Source: Arcicella rigui
GTDB taxonomy: Bacteria > Bacteroidota > Bacteroidia > Cytophagales > Spirosomataceae
Reading direction: 5' to 3'
Assembly (NCBI RefSeq): GCF_034929435.1
Contig: NZ_JAYFUM010000011.1
Location: forward strand, 1 to 64,000
Length of the DNA stretch: 64,000 bases
Shown here: piece after piece, positions 24,486 to 34,320 of the stretch
How the letters are laid out: every line of letters begins with the position of its first letter
Position numbering within the stretch: position 1 is the first letter of the stretch
Program-made: the position numbers and the translations under genes
Notes under the pieces: generated by a model
What the model saw: the letters and a program-made list of their open reading frames with translations, nothing else
Told to the model about the DNA's origin: nothing
Databases searched by the model: none

Positions 24486-25559
24486 TTAGGCGATTCTTTC
24501 TAATTTAATCGGATATGTTTTTTTAGAAAACCATTGAGGAACATAAATATTTTCGTCTGAATCAACCCAAACATCGTGTGGGTGCATAAATACTTGGTTG
24601 GGGTCGTCTTTGTACTGGCGTTGTAGTTTTCCGTCTTTGTAAATCGGCTCAGAACCGCCCGGCGTTGATATTACTTTCATGTTTTTATCCATTACTTGAA
24701 TATAGCCTGAGTTATTCCAAGATTGGTCTGAACTTCTGTATGCTGCCGCAAAAATATAATCGCCATGCAATACTGGGCGACAAACAAAAGTACCGGGCAA
24801 ATGATATACCGCTAAAAACTTACCATCTAAAGTAAATCTTTTCATACAAGTATGCGAACGGTCGGTGATTAACAAAGTAGGATTCTTTTTATCACGAGTA
24901 TCTACTAAAATACCATGACAAGTATCAAATTTTTCATCTGAATATTCTTTTGAATATCCACCAAAATGACGAATGTATTTTCCTTTGCTGTCGTACTGCG
25001 TAATGTATTGTGAACCGTAACCATCAGCCACATAAATATCTCCATTGGCTGGATTTACCGCTGTTTCTGTTGGAACAAATCGGTAAGGAGATTCATAAAC
25101 GCCTGTTTCTTTTGGGTACTCCAATTTCATTACTTCACGACCTTTCAAATCTGTTTTAATCACTTGATGACGAGTATTATCACAAATAAACAGAAACTGC
25201 TCTCCACCTTCGTTTGAAATCGTCAGACCATGTGCACCGGGATAAGTAGTTCCCCAAGCTTCTAACAATTTCCCTGATTTATCATAAATCAAAATATTGT
25301 TTTTGGTTTCGTTGGTACACATAATCAAACGACCTTTGGCATCTTCAACCATTTCGTGGCAGTCGTTTACGGGGTTTTTATCAGCATCCAAAACGCCCCA
25401 GCCAGCCACTACTTTGTACTTGTGCGAATTATGTCCGATGATTACTTCGTCCATTTTCTTTGGAATTTTATTCGCTAATGTTGCATTAGCAATCAAACCA
25501 GTTCCCATCGCTAAAGTACTGGTTTTCAGAAAATTTCTTCTTGATTGATGCTCGTTCAT
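24486..25559 (-). CDS. Tat-exported six-bladed (NHL-type) beta-propeller protein
   Basis: A 357-residue periplasmic propeller. The N-terminus has a twin-arginine signal (SRRNFLKTSTLAMGTG) ending near ANATLA, so it is exported folded, which often implies a cofactor or metal. NHL-type blades recur: HGLTISNEGGEQFLFICD, AVNPANGDIYVADGYGSQYI, CHGILVDTRDKKNP, MHPHDVWVDSDENIYVPQW. The His/Asp-rich loops resemble peptidyl-alpha-hydroxyglycine lyase-like propellers that bind calcium and zinc; enzymatic activity is not established. It starts three bases after the VOC gene and closes the MFS-DUF1553-DUF1501-GH29-VOC cluster. Confidence 0.85.
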   Translation of the reverse strand: MNEHQSRRNFLKTSTLAMGTGLIANATLANKIPKKMDEVIIGHNSHKYKVVAGWGVLDADKNPVNDCHEMVEDAKGRLIMCTNETKNNILIYDKSGKLLEAWGTTYPGAHGLTISNEGGEQFLFICDNTRHQVIKTDLKGREVMKLEYPKETGVYESPYRFVPTETAVNPANGDIYVADGYGSQYITQYDSKGKYIRHFGGYSKEYSDEKFDTCHGILVDTRDKKNPTLLITDRSHTCMKRFTLDGKFLAVYHLPGTFVCRPVLHGDYIFAAAYRSSDQSWNNSGYIQVMDKNMKVISTPGGSEPIYKDGKLQRQYKDDPNQVFMHPHDVWVDSDENIYVPQWFSKKTYPIKLERIA

Positions 25560-25562
25560 GGA

Positions 25563-25931
25563 TTATGATTTGTGATATTCGTTGAAAACTAATTTATTTC
25601 CAAAAGGGTCAATTAAGTTGATAATTCGGGCATTCCAAAAAGCTTCTTCCAATGAAGGACGGTAGTACTTGTAGGGCTTTGCCTGTAATTCTTGAAAAAA
25701 ACTTTCTATGTCGCTACAATTGATGAATACTTTTGCAACAGGCGAACAATCTCCAACGTGTTCGGTCAAATGAAAAGTCAATTCCTCTCTTGAAATCTGA
25801 ATGTAATAGGGCATATTTTCTTCAAATTGATGAGACCAATCTTCTTTGAAACCCAGCCAATCAATGTAAAATTCTTTAGCTTTATCGACATCAAAAATTC
25901 TCAATAAAGGAATTGTCTTTTCTATTTTCAT
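25563..25931 (-). CDS. VOC/glyoxalase-superfamily protein
   Basis: A 122-residue cytosolic protein with the beta-alpha-beta-beta-beta fold pattern of the vicinal-oxygen-chelate family: LLRIFDVDKAKEFYIDWLGF at the start, and FWNARIINLIDPFGNKLVFNE at the end. It most resembles the bleomycin-resistance/glyoxalase-like subgroup; specific activity cannot be assigned. It is embedded in an operon, one base after the fucosidase stop and three bases before the NHL propeller start, so it is very likely co-transcribed. It might act as an epimerase- or dioxygenase-like step on the released sugar, but this is a guess from context. Confidence 0.85.
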   Translation of the reverse strand: MKIEKTIPLLRIFDVDKAKEFYIDWLGFKEDWSHQFEENMPYYIQISREELTFHLTEHVGDCSPVAKVFINCSDIESFFQELQAKPYKYYRPSLEEAFWNARIINLIDPFGNKLVFNEYHKS

Positions 25932-25932
25932 C

Positions 25933-27255
25933 TTATTTCTCTAACTCAATTACATTGTCAATTTCATTTTTATCCAAAGCCGCTACGTCAAAAACAAAGT
26001 AATTATTATCTAATTTTTGGAATTTTATGGCTGTTCCATTTTTAAATAATTTTGCCGTTTTAAATGCTTGTGGGATTTTTAACATGAATTTATCATCCTG
26101 AAATTTCAGTAAATGAACATATATTTTATTGCCTTTTTCAGTAATAGCTCCCCACTCTTGCGGACGAATAAATCCGCCTTTTGTACCGTAAATGGTTTCG
26201 CCATAAACTTTTGTCCATTCGCCGACTTTTGCCAAACGCTCTACAAATTCAGGTTGAATTTCACCATTGGGCATTGGGCCAACGTTCAATAAAAAGTTTG
26301 CTCCATAACCAGCAGCACGCACCAAGTAATCAACCAATTGTTTTGGTGATTTATAATTATCATCTTTGATATTATAGCCCCAAGCACCGTTCAGAGTCTC
26401 GCAAGTTTCTAATGGTAAAGTAGAAATTTCTTGTCCACTCAAACCGCCTTTGTTTTCGCCCGGCAAATCACGCTCAAACATTTGGAAATCTTCTCCCGGA
26501 ATCGGACTCAAATGGTGATTGTTTCCGATTAAACATTGTGGTTGCAATTTGTGAATCAAACTATAAATTTCTTCGTAATGCCAATCAATTTTAGATTGTA
26601 AGGTTTTGTCGTGGTCGTTGTCTAATTGGTCCCAATGTCCATCAAACCAAATTGCTGAAATTTCGCCGTAATTGGTCAATAATTCTGTCAATTGGTTTTT
26701 CATAAAATTTAAGTAACTGGCATAATCGCTTTTTTTCGTGCGTCCCGTTCCTTTACCTGTTTTTCCTGTTTCATAAGGATAATCGTCACGATACCAGTCT
26801 AATAATGAGTAATAAAAACAAATTTTGATGCCTTGTTTGTGGCATTCGTCCGCCAATTCTTTTACAATATCTCTTTTGAATGGCGTGTTCATAATGTTCC
26901 AGTCCGACTGCTTCGTAGCGAAATTGCTGAAACTATCATGGTGACGAGTAATTAAAGTAATGTACTTCATGCCTGCACCTTTGGCGATGTCCACCCAAGT
27001 TTTAGCATTGAAATCAACAGGATTGAAGGTTTTCTGTAATCGCTTATAATCCTTCACAGGAATATTTTTTATCTGCATTACCCATTCGCCATCACCCAGA
27101 ATACTCGAAACGCCCCAGTGAATAAACATTCCAAAACGGGCTTTTTGAAATTCTTCACGAGCTTTGATATTTTCAGGACTTGGCGTATAACCAGTCTGAG
27201 CTAAAGTGGACATACTTGCCAGTAAAACCAAAAAAGCAACTTGTATTTTTCTCAT
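25933..27255 (-). CDS. Alpha-L-fucosidase (GH29)
   Basis: A 440-residue secreted retaining glycosidase that releases alpha-linked L-fucose. Signal peptide about 1-20 (ends TLAQ). GH29 TIM-barrel signatures: FGMFIHWGVSS (41-51), TRHHDSF (103-109), and the nucleophile D205 in AIWFDGHWDQ. The ending is a short beta-sandwich with KIYVHLLKF. The general acid residue is not conserved in sequence across GH29 and was not assigned. Periplasmic or surface location is likely. It sits in the second half of the carbohydrate-utilisation region and gives the best clue that the substrate carries fucose. Confidence 0.92.
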   Translation of the reverse strand: MRKIQVAFLVLLASMSTLAQTGYTPSPENIKAREEFQKARFGMFIHWGVSSILGDGEWVMQIKNIPVKDYKRLQKTFNPVDFNAKTWVDIAKGAGMKYITLITRHHDSFSNFATKQSDWNIMNTPFKRDIVKELADECHKQGIKICFYYSLLDWYRDDYPYETGKTGKGTGRTKKSDYASYLNFMKNQLTELLTNYGEISAIWFDGHWDQLDNDHDKTLQSKIDWHYEEIYSLIHKLQPQCLIGNNHHLSPIPGEDFQMFERDLPGENKGGLSGQEISTLPLETCETLNGAWGYNIKDDNYKSPKQLVDYLVRAAGYGANFLLNVGPMPNGEIQPEFVERLAKVGEWTKVYGETIYGTKGGFIRPQEWGAITEKGNKIYVHLLKFQDDKFMLKIPQAFKTAKLFKNGTAIKFQKLDNNYFVFDVAALDKNEIDNVIELEK

Positions 27256-27328
27256 AATAATTTGTATTGTTTGTTTTCAAAAAAAGGTTTTCACCTTCAT
27301 TTATACTCACTCAGACTGTCCTGTTTAA

Positions 27329-28804
27329 TCAGGATAGCACCGATTGAATTACTTTTCCGCTGGTATCGGTCAGTCTAAAATTCCTTCCTTGAAATGGATA
27401 AGTAAATTCTTCGTGGTTGAAACCCAAACAGTGCATAATGGTCGCTTGTAAATCAAACACAGAAGTACGGTCTTTGATACCGACATAGCCCACAGGGTCG
27501 GTTTCGCCATGCGAGTAACCGCCTTTGATACCTCCGCCTGCCATCCAAACTGTAAAAGCTTCGGTGTGATGGTCTCTTCCCTTGAAGGCTGCGGCTTTTC
27601 CTTCACGGTTTTCTGCCATTGGCGTTCTGCCAAATTCTGCTCCCCAAACAATGAGTGTTTCGTCTAATAAACCTCTTTGTTTTAAATCTTGAATTAATGC
27701 CGTAATAGCTTTGTCAACGGTCGAACACTTTTTCGTTAATCCATTCGCTACATCTGTATCTTCTGAACCACCGCCGTGCGAATCCCAACCCCAGTCAAAA
27801 AGCTGTACAAAACGTACTCCTTGTTCTACTAATTTTCTGGCTAACAGACAGTTATTGGCAAAGGATTCTTTTCCTAATTGCGTGCCGTACATTTCGTGAA
27901 TATAAGCTGGTTCTTTGGTAATATCCATTACTTCTGGCACGGTAGTTTGCATTCTGAAAGCCATTTCGTATTGCGAAATACGAGCTAAGGTTTCGGGGTC
28001 GTGAAATTCTTCGTAAGATTCTTTATTGATTTCTGTGATAGCATCAATCGTACTTTTGCGTATATCACGATTAATCCCTGTTGGGTCAGAAATGTACAAA
28101 ACGGGTTCGCCTTGGTTTCTACATTGAACACCTTGATACACCGAAGGCAAAAAACCACTTCCCCACAAGGCTTTTCCGCCATCTGGATTTTTTCCGCCCG
28201 AAGTAAGTACCATATATCCCGGCAAATTTTGGTTTTCTGAACCCAAGCCATAAGTTGCCCAAGTACCTGTACTGGGTCGTCCCAAACGAGCTGAACCTGT
28301 GTGAAGTAACAACTGAGCAGGAGCATGATTAAACTGGTCGGTGTACATGGCTTTGATAAAAGAAATATCGTCTGCCACGCTTTGTAAATGAGGCATTTTA
28401 TCCGACATCCAAGCACCGCTTTTTCCTACTTGTTGAAATTGGGCTTGCGGCCCCATCATTTGCGGAACACCACGGATAAAGGCAAATTTTTTCCCTTCCA
28501 GAAATGAAGGCGGACAGCTTTGTCCGTCCAATTTCATCAAGTCGGGCTTATAATCAAATAATTCTAATTGCGAAGGAGCACCCGCCATGTGCAAGTAAAT
28601 GACAGATTTGGCTTTGCCAGCAAAATGAGGCATTTTGGGCGATAATGGATTAGAAACCGAAGTATTTTGCTGCGTACTTCCACAACTTTGTAGCAAAGAA
28701 CCCATCGCCATCATGCCCAAACCAGTAGTACACTGCTTGAGAAAATGCCGACGAGTTTCGTAGCGAAGCTTTTCAAAAAGAAGTTCCTGTTGTAAATTTT
28801 TCAT
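27329..28804 (-). CDS. DUF1501 family protein (sulfatase-like fold)
   Basis: A 491-residue protein with an unusual exported N-terminus (RRHFLKQCTTGLGMMAMGSLLQSCG): a twin-arginine-like RR-FLK motif followed by a cysteine of lipobox type. The body shows DUF1501 signatures: IYLHMAGAPSQLELFDYKP, GNRFVQLFDWGWDSHGG-like QLFDWGWDSHGG, and WGAEFGRTP. The family is related to alkaline phosphatase/sulfatases but lacks the classical catalytic Cys/Ser site. It is almost always encoded next to a DUF1549/DUF1553 cytochrome protein, as here. Biochemical function is unknown. Confidence 0.9.
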   Translation of the reverse strand: MKNLQQELLFEKLRYETRRHFLKQCTTGLGMMAMGSLLQSCGSTQQNTSVSNPLSPKMPHFAGKAKSVIYLHMAGAPSQLELFDYKPDLMKLDGQSCPPSFLEGKKFAFIRGVPQMMGPQAQFQQVGKSGAWMSDKMPHLQSVADDISFIKAMYTDQFNHAPAQLLLHTGSARLGRPSTGTWATYGLGSENQNLPGYMVLTSGGKNPDGGKALWGSGFLPSVYQGVQCRNQGEPVLYISDPTGINRDIRKSTIDAITEINKESYEEFHDPETLARISQYEMAFRMQTTVPEVMDITKEPAYIHEMYGTQLGKESFANNCLLARKLVEQGVRFVQLFDWGWDSHGGGSEDTDVANGLTKKCSTVDKAITALIQDLKQRGLLDETLIVWGAEFGRTPMAENREGKAAAFKGRDHHTEAFTVWMAGGGIKGGYSHGETDPVGYVGIKDRTSVFDLQATIMHCLGFNHEEFTYPFQGRNFRLTDTSGKVIQSVLS

Positions 28805-28895
28805 AGTTTATTCAGTGAATAAAAGCTTTTAGGGTTCAAAAATGATTCAAATATTTTTTCATCCGAAACCCGAAATCACAAATCCCAAATCAAAA

Positions 28896-31682
28896 TCATT
28901 CTTTCATAATAAATTCATCCAAATTCAATAAAGTACTTGCTACCAATGTTTTAGCCGCCAAATCTGGAATATTTTTTGGTTTGATATTATCGTCTGGACA
29001 AATGTTAAGTAGTTTTTCAGCCTCCGCTCTATTTTTCTGATATGTTTGAAAAGTAGTGGAATAAAGCCTTTTCAAAACCGCCAATTTCTTTTCAGAAATC
29101 GTTTTACACATCGTAAATTGATAAGTACTGCTAATCTGTTCGTCGAGCGTCCCTCCTACTTTATCCATTTTTTTTGCCAGATGTTTGGCACATTCCAGAT
29201 ACACAGGGTCATTCAACGTAACAAGTGCTTGCAAAGGTGTATTGGTTCGGATTCTTCTTGCCAAACAAATATCACGATTCGCCCCATCGAAAGTAATCAT
29301 CGAAGGATAAGGCGTTGAGCGTCGCCAATAAGTGTATAAAGCTCTTCGATGTTGGTCTTCATTTTCGCTGGTTTTCCAAGCCATACTGCTGTAAGGCGTG
29401 TTCCAAATTCCCTCTGGCTGATAAGGCATTACACTTTTTCCATACATTTTTTTGCTTAATAAACCACTCACCAACAAAGCTTGGTCACGGATTTGTTCTG
29501 CCGACAAGCGTACTCTTGGCCCACGAGCCAACAAACGATTCATCGGGTCTTTTGCTAACAAATCTTGATTCGCTTTTGAATCTTGCTGATAAGTAGCCGA
29601 CATCACGATTTCTTTCAATAATTTTTTAGGTTTCCATTGATACTCATCCATGAATTTTACCGCTAAAAAATCTAATAAAGCTGCGTTGGTTGGTGTAAAA
29701 CCTTGTGTGCCAAAATCCTCTAAGGTTTCTACCAAACCTGTCCCAAAAACTTGTTCCCAAAAACGATTAACGGCTACTCGGGCTGTTAATGGATTTTCCT
29801 TACTTCCCAACCATAATGCCAAACCCAAGCGATTTTTGGGTGCATTTTGGGGTAATTTTCCCAAAGAAGCAGGAATATCTGGTTGAACAACTTTCGTTTT
29901 GGCTAACCAATTACCTCGCTCCCAAACGTGTGTCTGTCGAGCATACTCTTTCGGTGAATCAAGCATTACAGGGGTATTTTCGGTATTGGCACTGACCAAT
30001 GCTAAAAATTCCTTTTTCTTTTCGGCATAATCCGCTCTTCCCCTGCCCGGAAATTCGGGTAACAAAGTAAAACTTCCGATGATACAAGTACTTTGGTCGG
30101 GTTTTACTTTAGCATTTTTAAAAGTTAAATACCAATCTTGGCGACCGTCCATTTTTGGCAAATCGTATAATTGATAATCCCAAGAATTCGTCCAACCGCC
30201 TTTTCGGGTGGTGTCTAATTTTATGGTTGTGAGTACTTTACCTGTTAAAGAACCCAAACGAATTTCCATCAAAGTTGGACTTCCAGTTTTGTTTCCATAA
30301 GCCACCAACAATTGACGTTTACCCGTCAAAGGCAAGGATTTAAAACGGACCGAACCGCCATTTCTAATTCCCAAGTACTTGGTGTCCGCCAATGCACCAT
30401 TGATAAATTGGTCGCCTGAATGCGGATGAATTTTTGGTTCTAAAAATGTCAAATAATGACTAATTTCTTGCTCTTTGGCTGAACCAACATTATTTTTTAT
30501 CCAATGTTGTAAATCTGTCAATTTCGCTTTGTCTTCGGGCTTCGTGAATTGTCGGAGATACGGCGAATCGTCAGGAATGTCTTCGTCACGAGTATTATAG
30601 AAAAACGCCATTGATTTATAATAATCTTCATGCCGAATGGGGTCGTAAGGATGCGAATGACATTGCACGCAAGCAAAAGTGGTCGATTGAAAAACCTCCC
30701 AAGTTGTGTTTACTCTGTCCACCATAGTGGCGTTTCTAAACTCTTCATCATCCGTTCCGCCCTCATCATTATTAACTGTATTCCGATGAAAAGCCGTAGC
30801 GATGTACTGTTCTTCCGTAGGGTTTTTCAATAAATCGCCTGCCAATTGTTCTTTAATGAATTGATTATAAGGCAAATCTTTGTTGAAAGCTTTAATCACA
30901 TAATCACGGTACTGCCAAATATTTCTGCCTTCGTCTTTTTCATAACCTTTGGTATCCGAATACCTTGCCATGTCGAGCCACATTCCTGCCCAACGTTCGC
31001 CGTACTGCGGAGAAGCCAGTAAAGAATCGACTACTTTTTCGTAGGCGTTGTCGGCATCATCTTTTAAAAAATCTTGTATTTGTTTTTCGGTAGGTGGCAA
31101 ACCCGTCAAATCTAAACATACTCTTCTCAACAAAATCGACTTTTCTGCTTGTTTTGAAGGACTCAGCCCTTCTTCATCCAATTTATTTTTTACGAAATAA
31201 TCAATGTCATTTTTCTCCCATTTACTCGAAAACCAACTCAACAAACCTGCAAAAAAGCCTTTGTTGGGTACTTTTGGCATTTCTGGTTTTACAAAAGCCC
31301 AATGTTCGCCCCAATTTGCTCCTTCATTCACCCATTTTGTCAATATTTCGATTTCCTCTTTCTTCAAAGGTTCTTTTTTCAAAGGCATTCTTTCCTCTGG
31401 GTCTTTATGCGTCAGGCGAATGATAAATTCAGAATGTTTGGCATCGCCCGGAATAATGGCTGGCTTTCCAGACTCGGTTTTGCCCAAAGCCTCCTCACGA
31501 AACAACAAACTAAATCCACCCTGCTTTTTCACGCCACCGTGACAAGCGATGCAATGTTTGTTCAGAATCGGTTTTACTTCTGTGCTGTAATTTACTTTGT
31601 TGCCTTCTCCCAAAAATGAATACACAGAATATCCTCCGATAATGATAATACTACTGATGAAGAGTAATTTATTCGTATTCAT
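28896..31682 (-). CDS. PSCyt1/DUF1549/DUF1553 c-type cytochrome protein
   Basis: A 928-residue exported protein. An N-terminal membrane anchor (about 7-24) is followed by a planctomycete-type cytochrome c domain with haem motif C44-I-A-C47-H48 and PLKKEPLKKEEIEIL. The DUF1549 domain covers about 140-350 (ERWAGMWLDMARYSD, CVQCHSHPYDPI, a second CxxCH). A carbohydrate-binding-like insert lies about 430-560, and DUF1553 about 620-900 (NRFWEQVFGTGLVET, GANRDICLARRIRTNTPLQ). The two CxxCH motifs imply at least one, possibly two, haems. The family is paired with DUF1501 and enriched in polysaccharide degraders. An oxidative role in glycan breakdown is plausible but unproven. Confidence 0.9.
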   Translation of the reverse strand: MNTNKLLFISSIIIIGGYSVYSFLGEGNKVNYSTEVKPILNKHCIACHGGVKKQGGFSLLFREEALGKTESGKPAIIPGDAKHSEFIIRLTHKDPEERMPLKKEPLKKEEIEILTKWVNEGANWGEHWAFVKPEMPKVPNKGFFAGLLSWFSSKWEKNDIDYFVKNKLDEEGLSPSKQAEKSILLRRVCLDLTGLPPTEKQIQDFLKDDADNAYEKVVDSLLASPQYGERWAGMWLDMARYSDTKGYEKDEGRNIWQYRDYVIKAFNKDLPYNQFIKEQLAGDLLKNPTEEQYIATAFHRNTVNNDEGGTDDEEFRNATMVDRVNTTWEVFQSTTFACVQCHSHPYDPIRHEDYYKSMAFFYNTRDEDIPDDSPYLRQFTKPEDKAKLTDLQHWIKNNVGSAKEQEISHYLTFLEPKIHPHSGDQFINGALADTKYLGIRNGGSVRFKSLPLTGKRQLLVAYGNKTGSPTLMEIRLGSLTGKVLTTIKLDTTRKGGWTNSWDYQLYDLPKMDGRQDWYLTFKNAKVKPDQSTCIIGSFTLLPEFPGRGRADYAEKKKEFLALVSANTENTPVMLDSPKEYARQTHVWERGNWLAKTKVVQPDIPASLGKLPQNAPKNRLGLALWLGSKENPLTARVAVNRFWEQVFGTGLVETLEDFGTQGFTPTNAALLDFLAVKFMDEYQWKPKKLLKEIVMSATYQQDSKANQDLLAKDPMNRLLARGPRVRLSAEQIRDQALLVSGLLSKKMYGKSVMPYQPEGIWNTPYSSMAWKTSENEDQHRRALYTYWRRSTPYPSMITFDGANRDICLARRIRTNTPLQALVTLNDPVYLECAKHLAKKMDKVGGTLDEQISSTYQFTMCKTISEKKLAVLKRLYSTTFQTYQKNRAEAEKLLNICPDDNIKPKNIPDLAAKTLVASTLLNLDEFIMKE

Positions 31683-31810
31683 AAAATCTATTGAGTAATT
31701 GATTGAATGAGTGATTTAGTGATTAAAAGTAATACAATTAATACTCCTCTAAATAGTACATAAATCTTTAAAATGCTGTCTGTAAGTGTAATGAAAAAGC
31801 GATAGACTAA

Positions 31811-31866
31811 TACTTTAGGCAAGGACATTTCTTTACTCAGCATTCTACACTCACAATTCACAACTC
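31811..31866. repeat. TTTAGGCAAGGACA word repeat at the 3' end of the MFS gene
   Basis: Contains the lead-in TTTAGGCAAGGACA, also found near 104, followed by ACTC/ACAA words that end at the stop codon of the minus-strand transporter. AGGCAAG and CTTGCCT can pair into a weak hairpin. Confidence 0.4.
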
Positions 31867-31870
31867 TTGC

Positions 31871-33211
31871 CTAATGTCCCAAAAACACATCTTCCAATTC
31901 CTCTAAAGTCTTTCCTTTGGTTTCTTTTACTTTCAATTTAATAAACCAAAAACCTGCAAAACACACCACAGCGTACATCCAGAATGGGCCAAAAGTACCC
32001 AGTTTTTCTGCCAAAATTGGGAAAGTAAATACCAAGACAAAATAGGCTGCCCACAAAGCTAAAATGGCAATGGAAGAAGCTTTTCCTCTGATTTTATTCG
32101 GAAAAATTTCAGAAATCAACACCCAAGTAACAGGAGCTAAAGAACAAGCATAAGTACTAATTGCCATCAACACAAAAAGCGAAAGTACTCGTGGGTCGGC
32201 ATGATTTTTCAAGAGTAAAGCAATGATAATGTACAAAACCGAAAGCCCCAACGAACCCACTAACATCAATGGTTTTCGACCTAATTTATCTACTTTATTC
32301 ATGGCGAAAATGGTAAAAATTAAATTGATTGCTCCAATCGCCACGGTTTCAAAAAGTTGTCTATCAAGGTTTGCTCCTACGGTTTCAAAAATGGTTGAAG
32401 TATAATTAAAAACTACATTGATACCGCATAATTGTTGAAAAACTGCCAAGCCAATACCTACCAAAACAGCAGGGCGATAATCTGCTTTTAACAGTAATTT
32501 AAAAGATTCTTGCTGAACATTTTCTAAAGATTTTTCTACGTCATGAATTGTTTTTTGAGCGAAATCATTGCCTCCAATTTTAGTTAGAATGGCTTCTCCT
32601 AATACTACTTTTCCATGTTGAATCAACCAACGAGGACTTTCGGGCAACCAAAATACACCGACAAAAAAAGTAAGCGAAGGAATAACCCCCAAGCCAAACA
32701 TCCATCGCCAAGCTTCTGTACCAATTAAAGAAAGTTTGTAATTGACCAAATTGGTAATCAATATTCCGATAACGATTGTGAGTTGATTGATAGAGACATT
32801 TCTTCCTCTAATTTCAGCAGGCGATACTTCTGCAATGTACATCGGACTAAGCATTGAAGCCATGCCAACGCCGATACCTGCGATAAATCGCATAACAATA
32901 AAGATGGATAAATTACTGGAAAACGCCATTCCCAAAGAAGATAAAGCAAAAACTAAGGCTGAAATCATTAAGGCTGGTCGTCTGCCATGCTTGTCGGCAA
33001 TTTTGCCAGCCAACATGCAGCCCAACATACAACCTAATGCTAATGAACCTGTTAAAAATCCTTCCCACCAAGCATTCAGAGCGAATACTTCTCTTAAAAA
33101 TGGTAAAGCTCCCGAAATTACGGCAAAATCAAAGCCGAAAAGGTAACCGCCTAAAGCAGAAATAAAAGAAATCAAAAATGTATAGCGAGTATTGTTCGTA
33201 GCTTTTTCCAT
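31871..33211 (-). CDS. MFS sugar porter (XylE/GLUT-like)
   Basis: A 446-residue inner-membrane transporter with 12 predicted spans. Sugar-porter signatures are present: GGYLFGFDFAVISGAL in helix 1, ADKHGRRPAL between helices 2 and 3, PESPRWL after helix 6, QQLCGINVV in helix 7, GRKPLMLVG, and KETKGKTLEELE at the C-terminus. The glutamine pair QQLCGIN contacts sugar in XylE. It probably imports the monosaccharide released by the region's glycosidases by proton symport. It is transcribed divergently from the AraC regulator across 112 bases, so AraC probably controls this gene and its downstream operon. Confidence 0.93.
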   Translation of the reverse strand: MEKATNNTRYTFLISFISALGGYLFGFDFAVISGALPFLREVFALNAWWEGFLTGSLALGCMLGCMLAGKIADKHGRRPALMISALVFALSSLGMAFSSNLSIFIVMRFIAGIGVGMASMLSPMYIAEVSPAEIRGRNVSINQLTIVIGILITNLVNYKLSLIGTEAWRWMFGLGVIPSLTFFVGVFWLPESPRWLIQHGKVVLGEAILTKIGGNDFAQKTIHDVEKSLENVQQESFKLLLKADYRPAVLVGIGLAVFQQLCGINVVFNYTSTIFETVGANLDRQLFETVAIGAINLIFTIFAMNKVDKLGRKPLMLVGSLGLSVLYIIIALLLKNHADPRVLSLFVLMAISTYACSLAPVTWVLISEIFPNKIRGKASSIAILALWAAYFVLVFTFPILAEKLGTFGPFWMYAVVCFAGFWFIKLKVKETKGKTLEELEDVFLGH

Positions 33212-33323
33212 AAGTATTATTTGAATATACTAATATTTTATTGCAAAATTACCAGTCGTTATGTTAATTTTACATGACTGTTTTGATGAAAAACATAGAT
33301 AATATTACTAAACGTATTGAACC

Positions 33324-34208
33324 ATGATAGAGAAACAAGAAGGCTTTGTCGGGCAACGAACTTATATTATGCCTAATGAATTATTAACCCGAATTGCCAA
33401 GCATCCATTAGTTGAAGCCTTGCACATTACGGATATTGGTTATTATCCAAAAGCGGGTTTTCATGCACGAGAAAGAAGATATGGTTGTCAGCAACATATA
33501 TTGATTTACTGTGTGCAGGGCGAAGGTTGGTTTGAAATCAATCAACAAAAACACCTTGTAAAACCTGACCATTTTTTTATTTTACCTGCCAATATTGCCC
33601 ACCGTTACGGGGCAAACCTAAGTAATCCTTGGTCGATTTACTGGGTGCATTTTACGGGTTCTCGTTCATCACATTATCTTGATTTTTTAATAGATGATTC
33701 AGAAAATTATGCCCCGATTATGATGCCCCCCAACAGCGAACGAATAGTAATGTTTGATGACATTATTTCACACATCGAGATGTCTTTCAACGACGATAAT
33801 ATTGTTTATGCAAACACCAGTTTTTCGCACTTTCTCACTACTTTCAAGGCTTCTGTTTTCAATCCCAATCCACAGCAATCATCCGACGCAGACCCCATCA
33901 GTATTGTGATTTCTTATATGAAAGCACATCTTACTGAAACACTTACTTTAGAACAATTAGCGGAAGTTGCAGGAATGTCAGCTTCACACTTTTCAGCAGT
34001 TTTTCGCCAAAAAGTGCAAAGCTCTCCTATCAACTTTTTCACTTTTCTCAAGATTCAGCAGGCTTGTCGTTTATTAGAATATAGCAAATTGAGAGTAAAA
34101 GAAATTGCTTATCAAATTGGTTATAACGACCCTTATCATTTCAGTAGAGTATTCACTACCGTTATGGGAATTTCGCCAAGAGATTTTAGAAAAATGGGGA
34201 AACATTAA
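33324..34208 (+). CDS. AraC-family transcriptional regulator
   Basis: A 294-residue regulator. An N-terminal cupin sugar-sensing domain spans about 35-150 (QHILIYCVQGEGWFEINQQ, PDHFFILPANIAHRYG). The C-terminal double helix-turn-helix spans about 190-290 (LTLEQLAEVAGMSASHFSAV, VKEIAYQIGYNDPYHFSRVF). It is the only DNA-binding regulator between 24 and 49 kb. Its location between the divergent MFS operon and the convergent DUF5107 gene makes it the probable activator of the utilisation region, responding to the sugar or an oligosaccharide. ATG 33324 is chosen for the complete N-terminal strand. Confidence 0.93.
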   Translation: MIEKQEGFVGQRTYIMPNELLTRIAKHPLVEALHITDIGYYPKAGFHARERRYGCQQHILIYCVQGEGWFEINQQKHLVKPDHFFILPANIAHRYGANLSNPWSIYWVHFTGSRSSHYLDFLIDDSENYAPIMMPPNSERIVMFDDIISHIEMSFNDDNIVYANTSFSHFLTTFKASVFNPNPQQSSDADPISIVISYMKAHLTETLTLEQLAEVAGMSASHFSAVFRQKVQSSPINFFTFLKIQQACRLLEYSKLRVKEIAYQIGYNDPYHFSRVFTTVMGISPRDFRKMGKH

Positions 34209-34219
34209 TTTTTATGCTG

Positions 34220-34307
34220 CTTTAGGCTGTAGGCAATAGTCTGTTGGCTGAAAGCCAAATTCAGGAATAAAGGATACTTTTTTGCTTATAGCTTAGTGCC
34301 TAAAGCT
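34220..34307. repeat. Convergent-gene hairpin of GCTTTAGGC words
   Basis: GCTTTAGGC (34220-34228) pairs with GCCTAAAGC (34299-34307), with further TGTAGGCAATAG / CTTACAGCCCAAT words alternating in between. It lies between the 3' ends of the AraC gene and the DUF5107 gene. The same vocabulary occurs at 53219-53298. A bidirectional 3' end structure is likely. Confidence 0.55.
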
Positions 34308-34320
34308 TACAGCCCAATGC

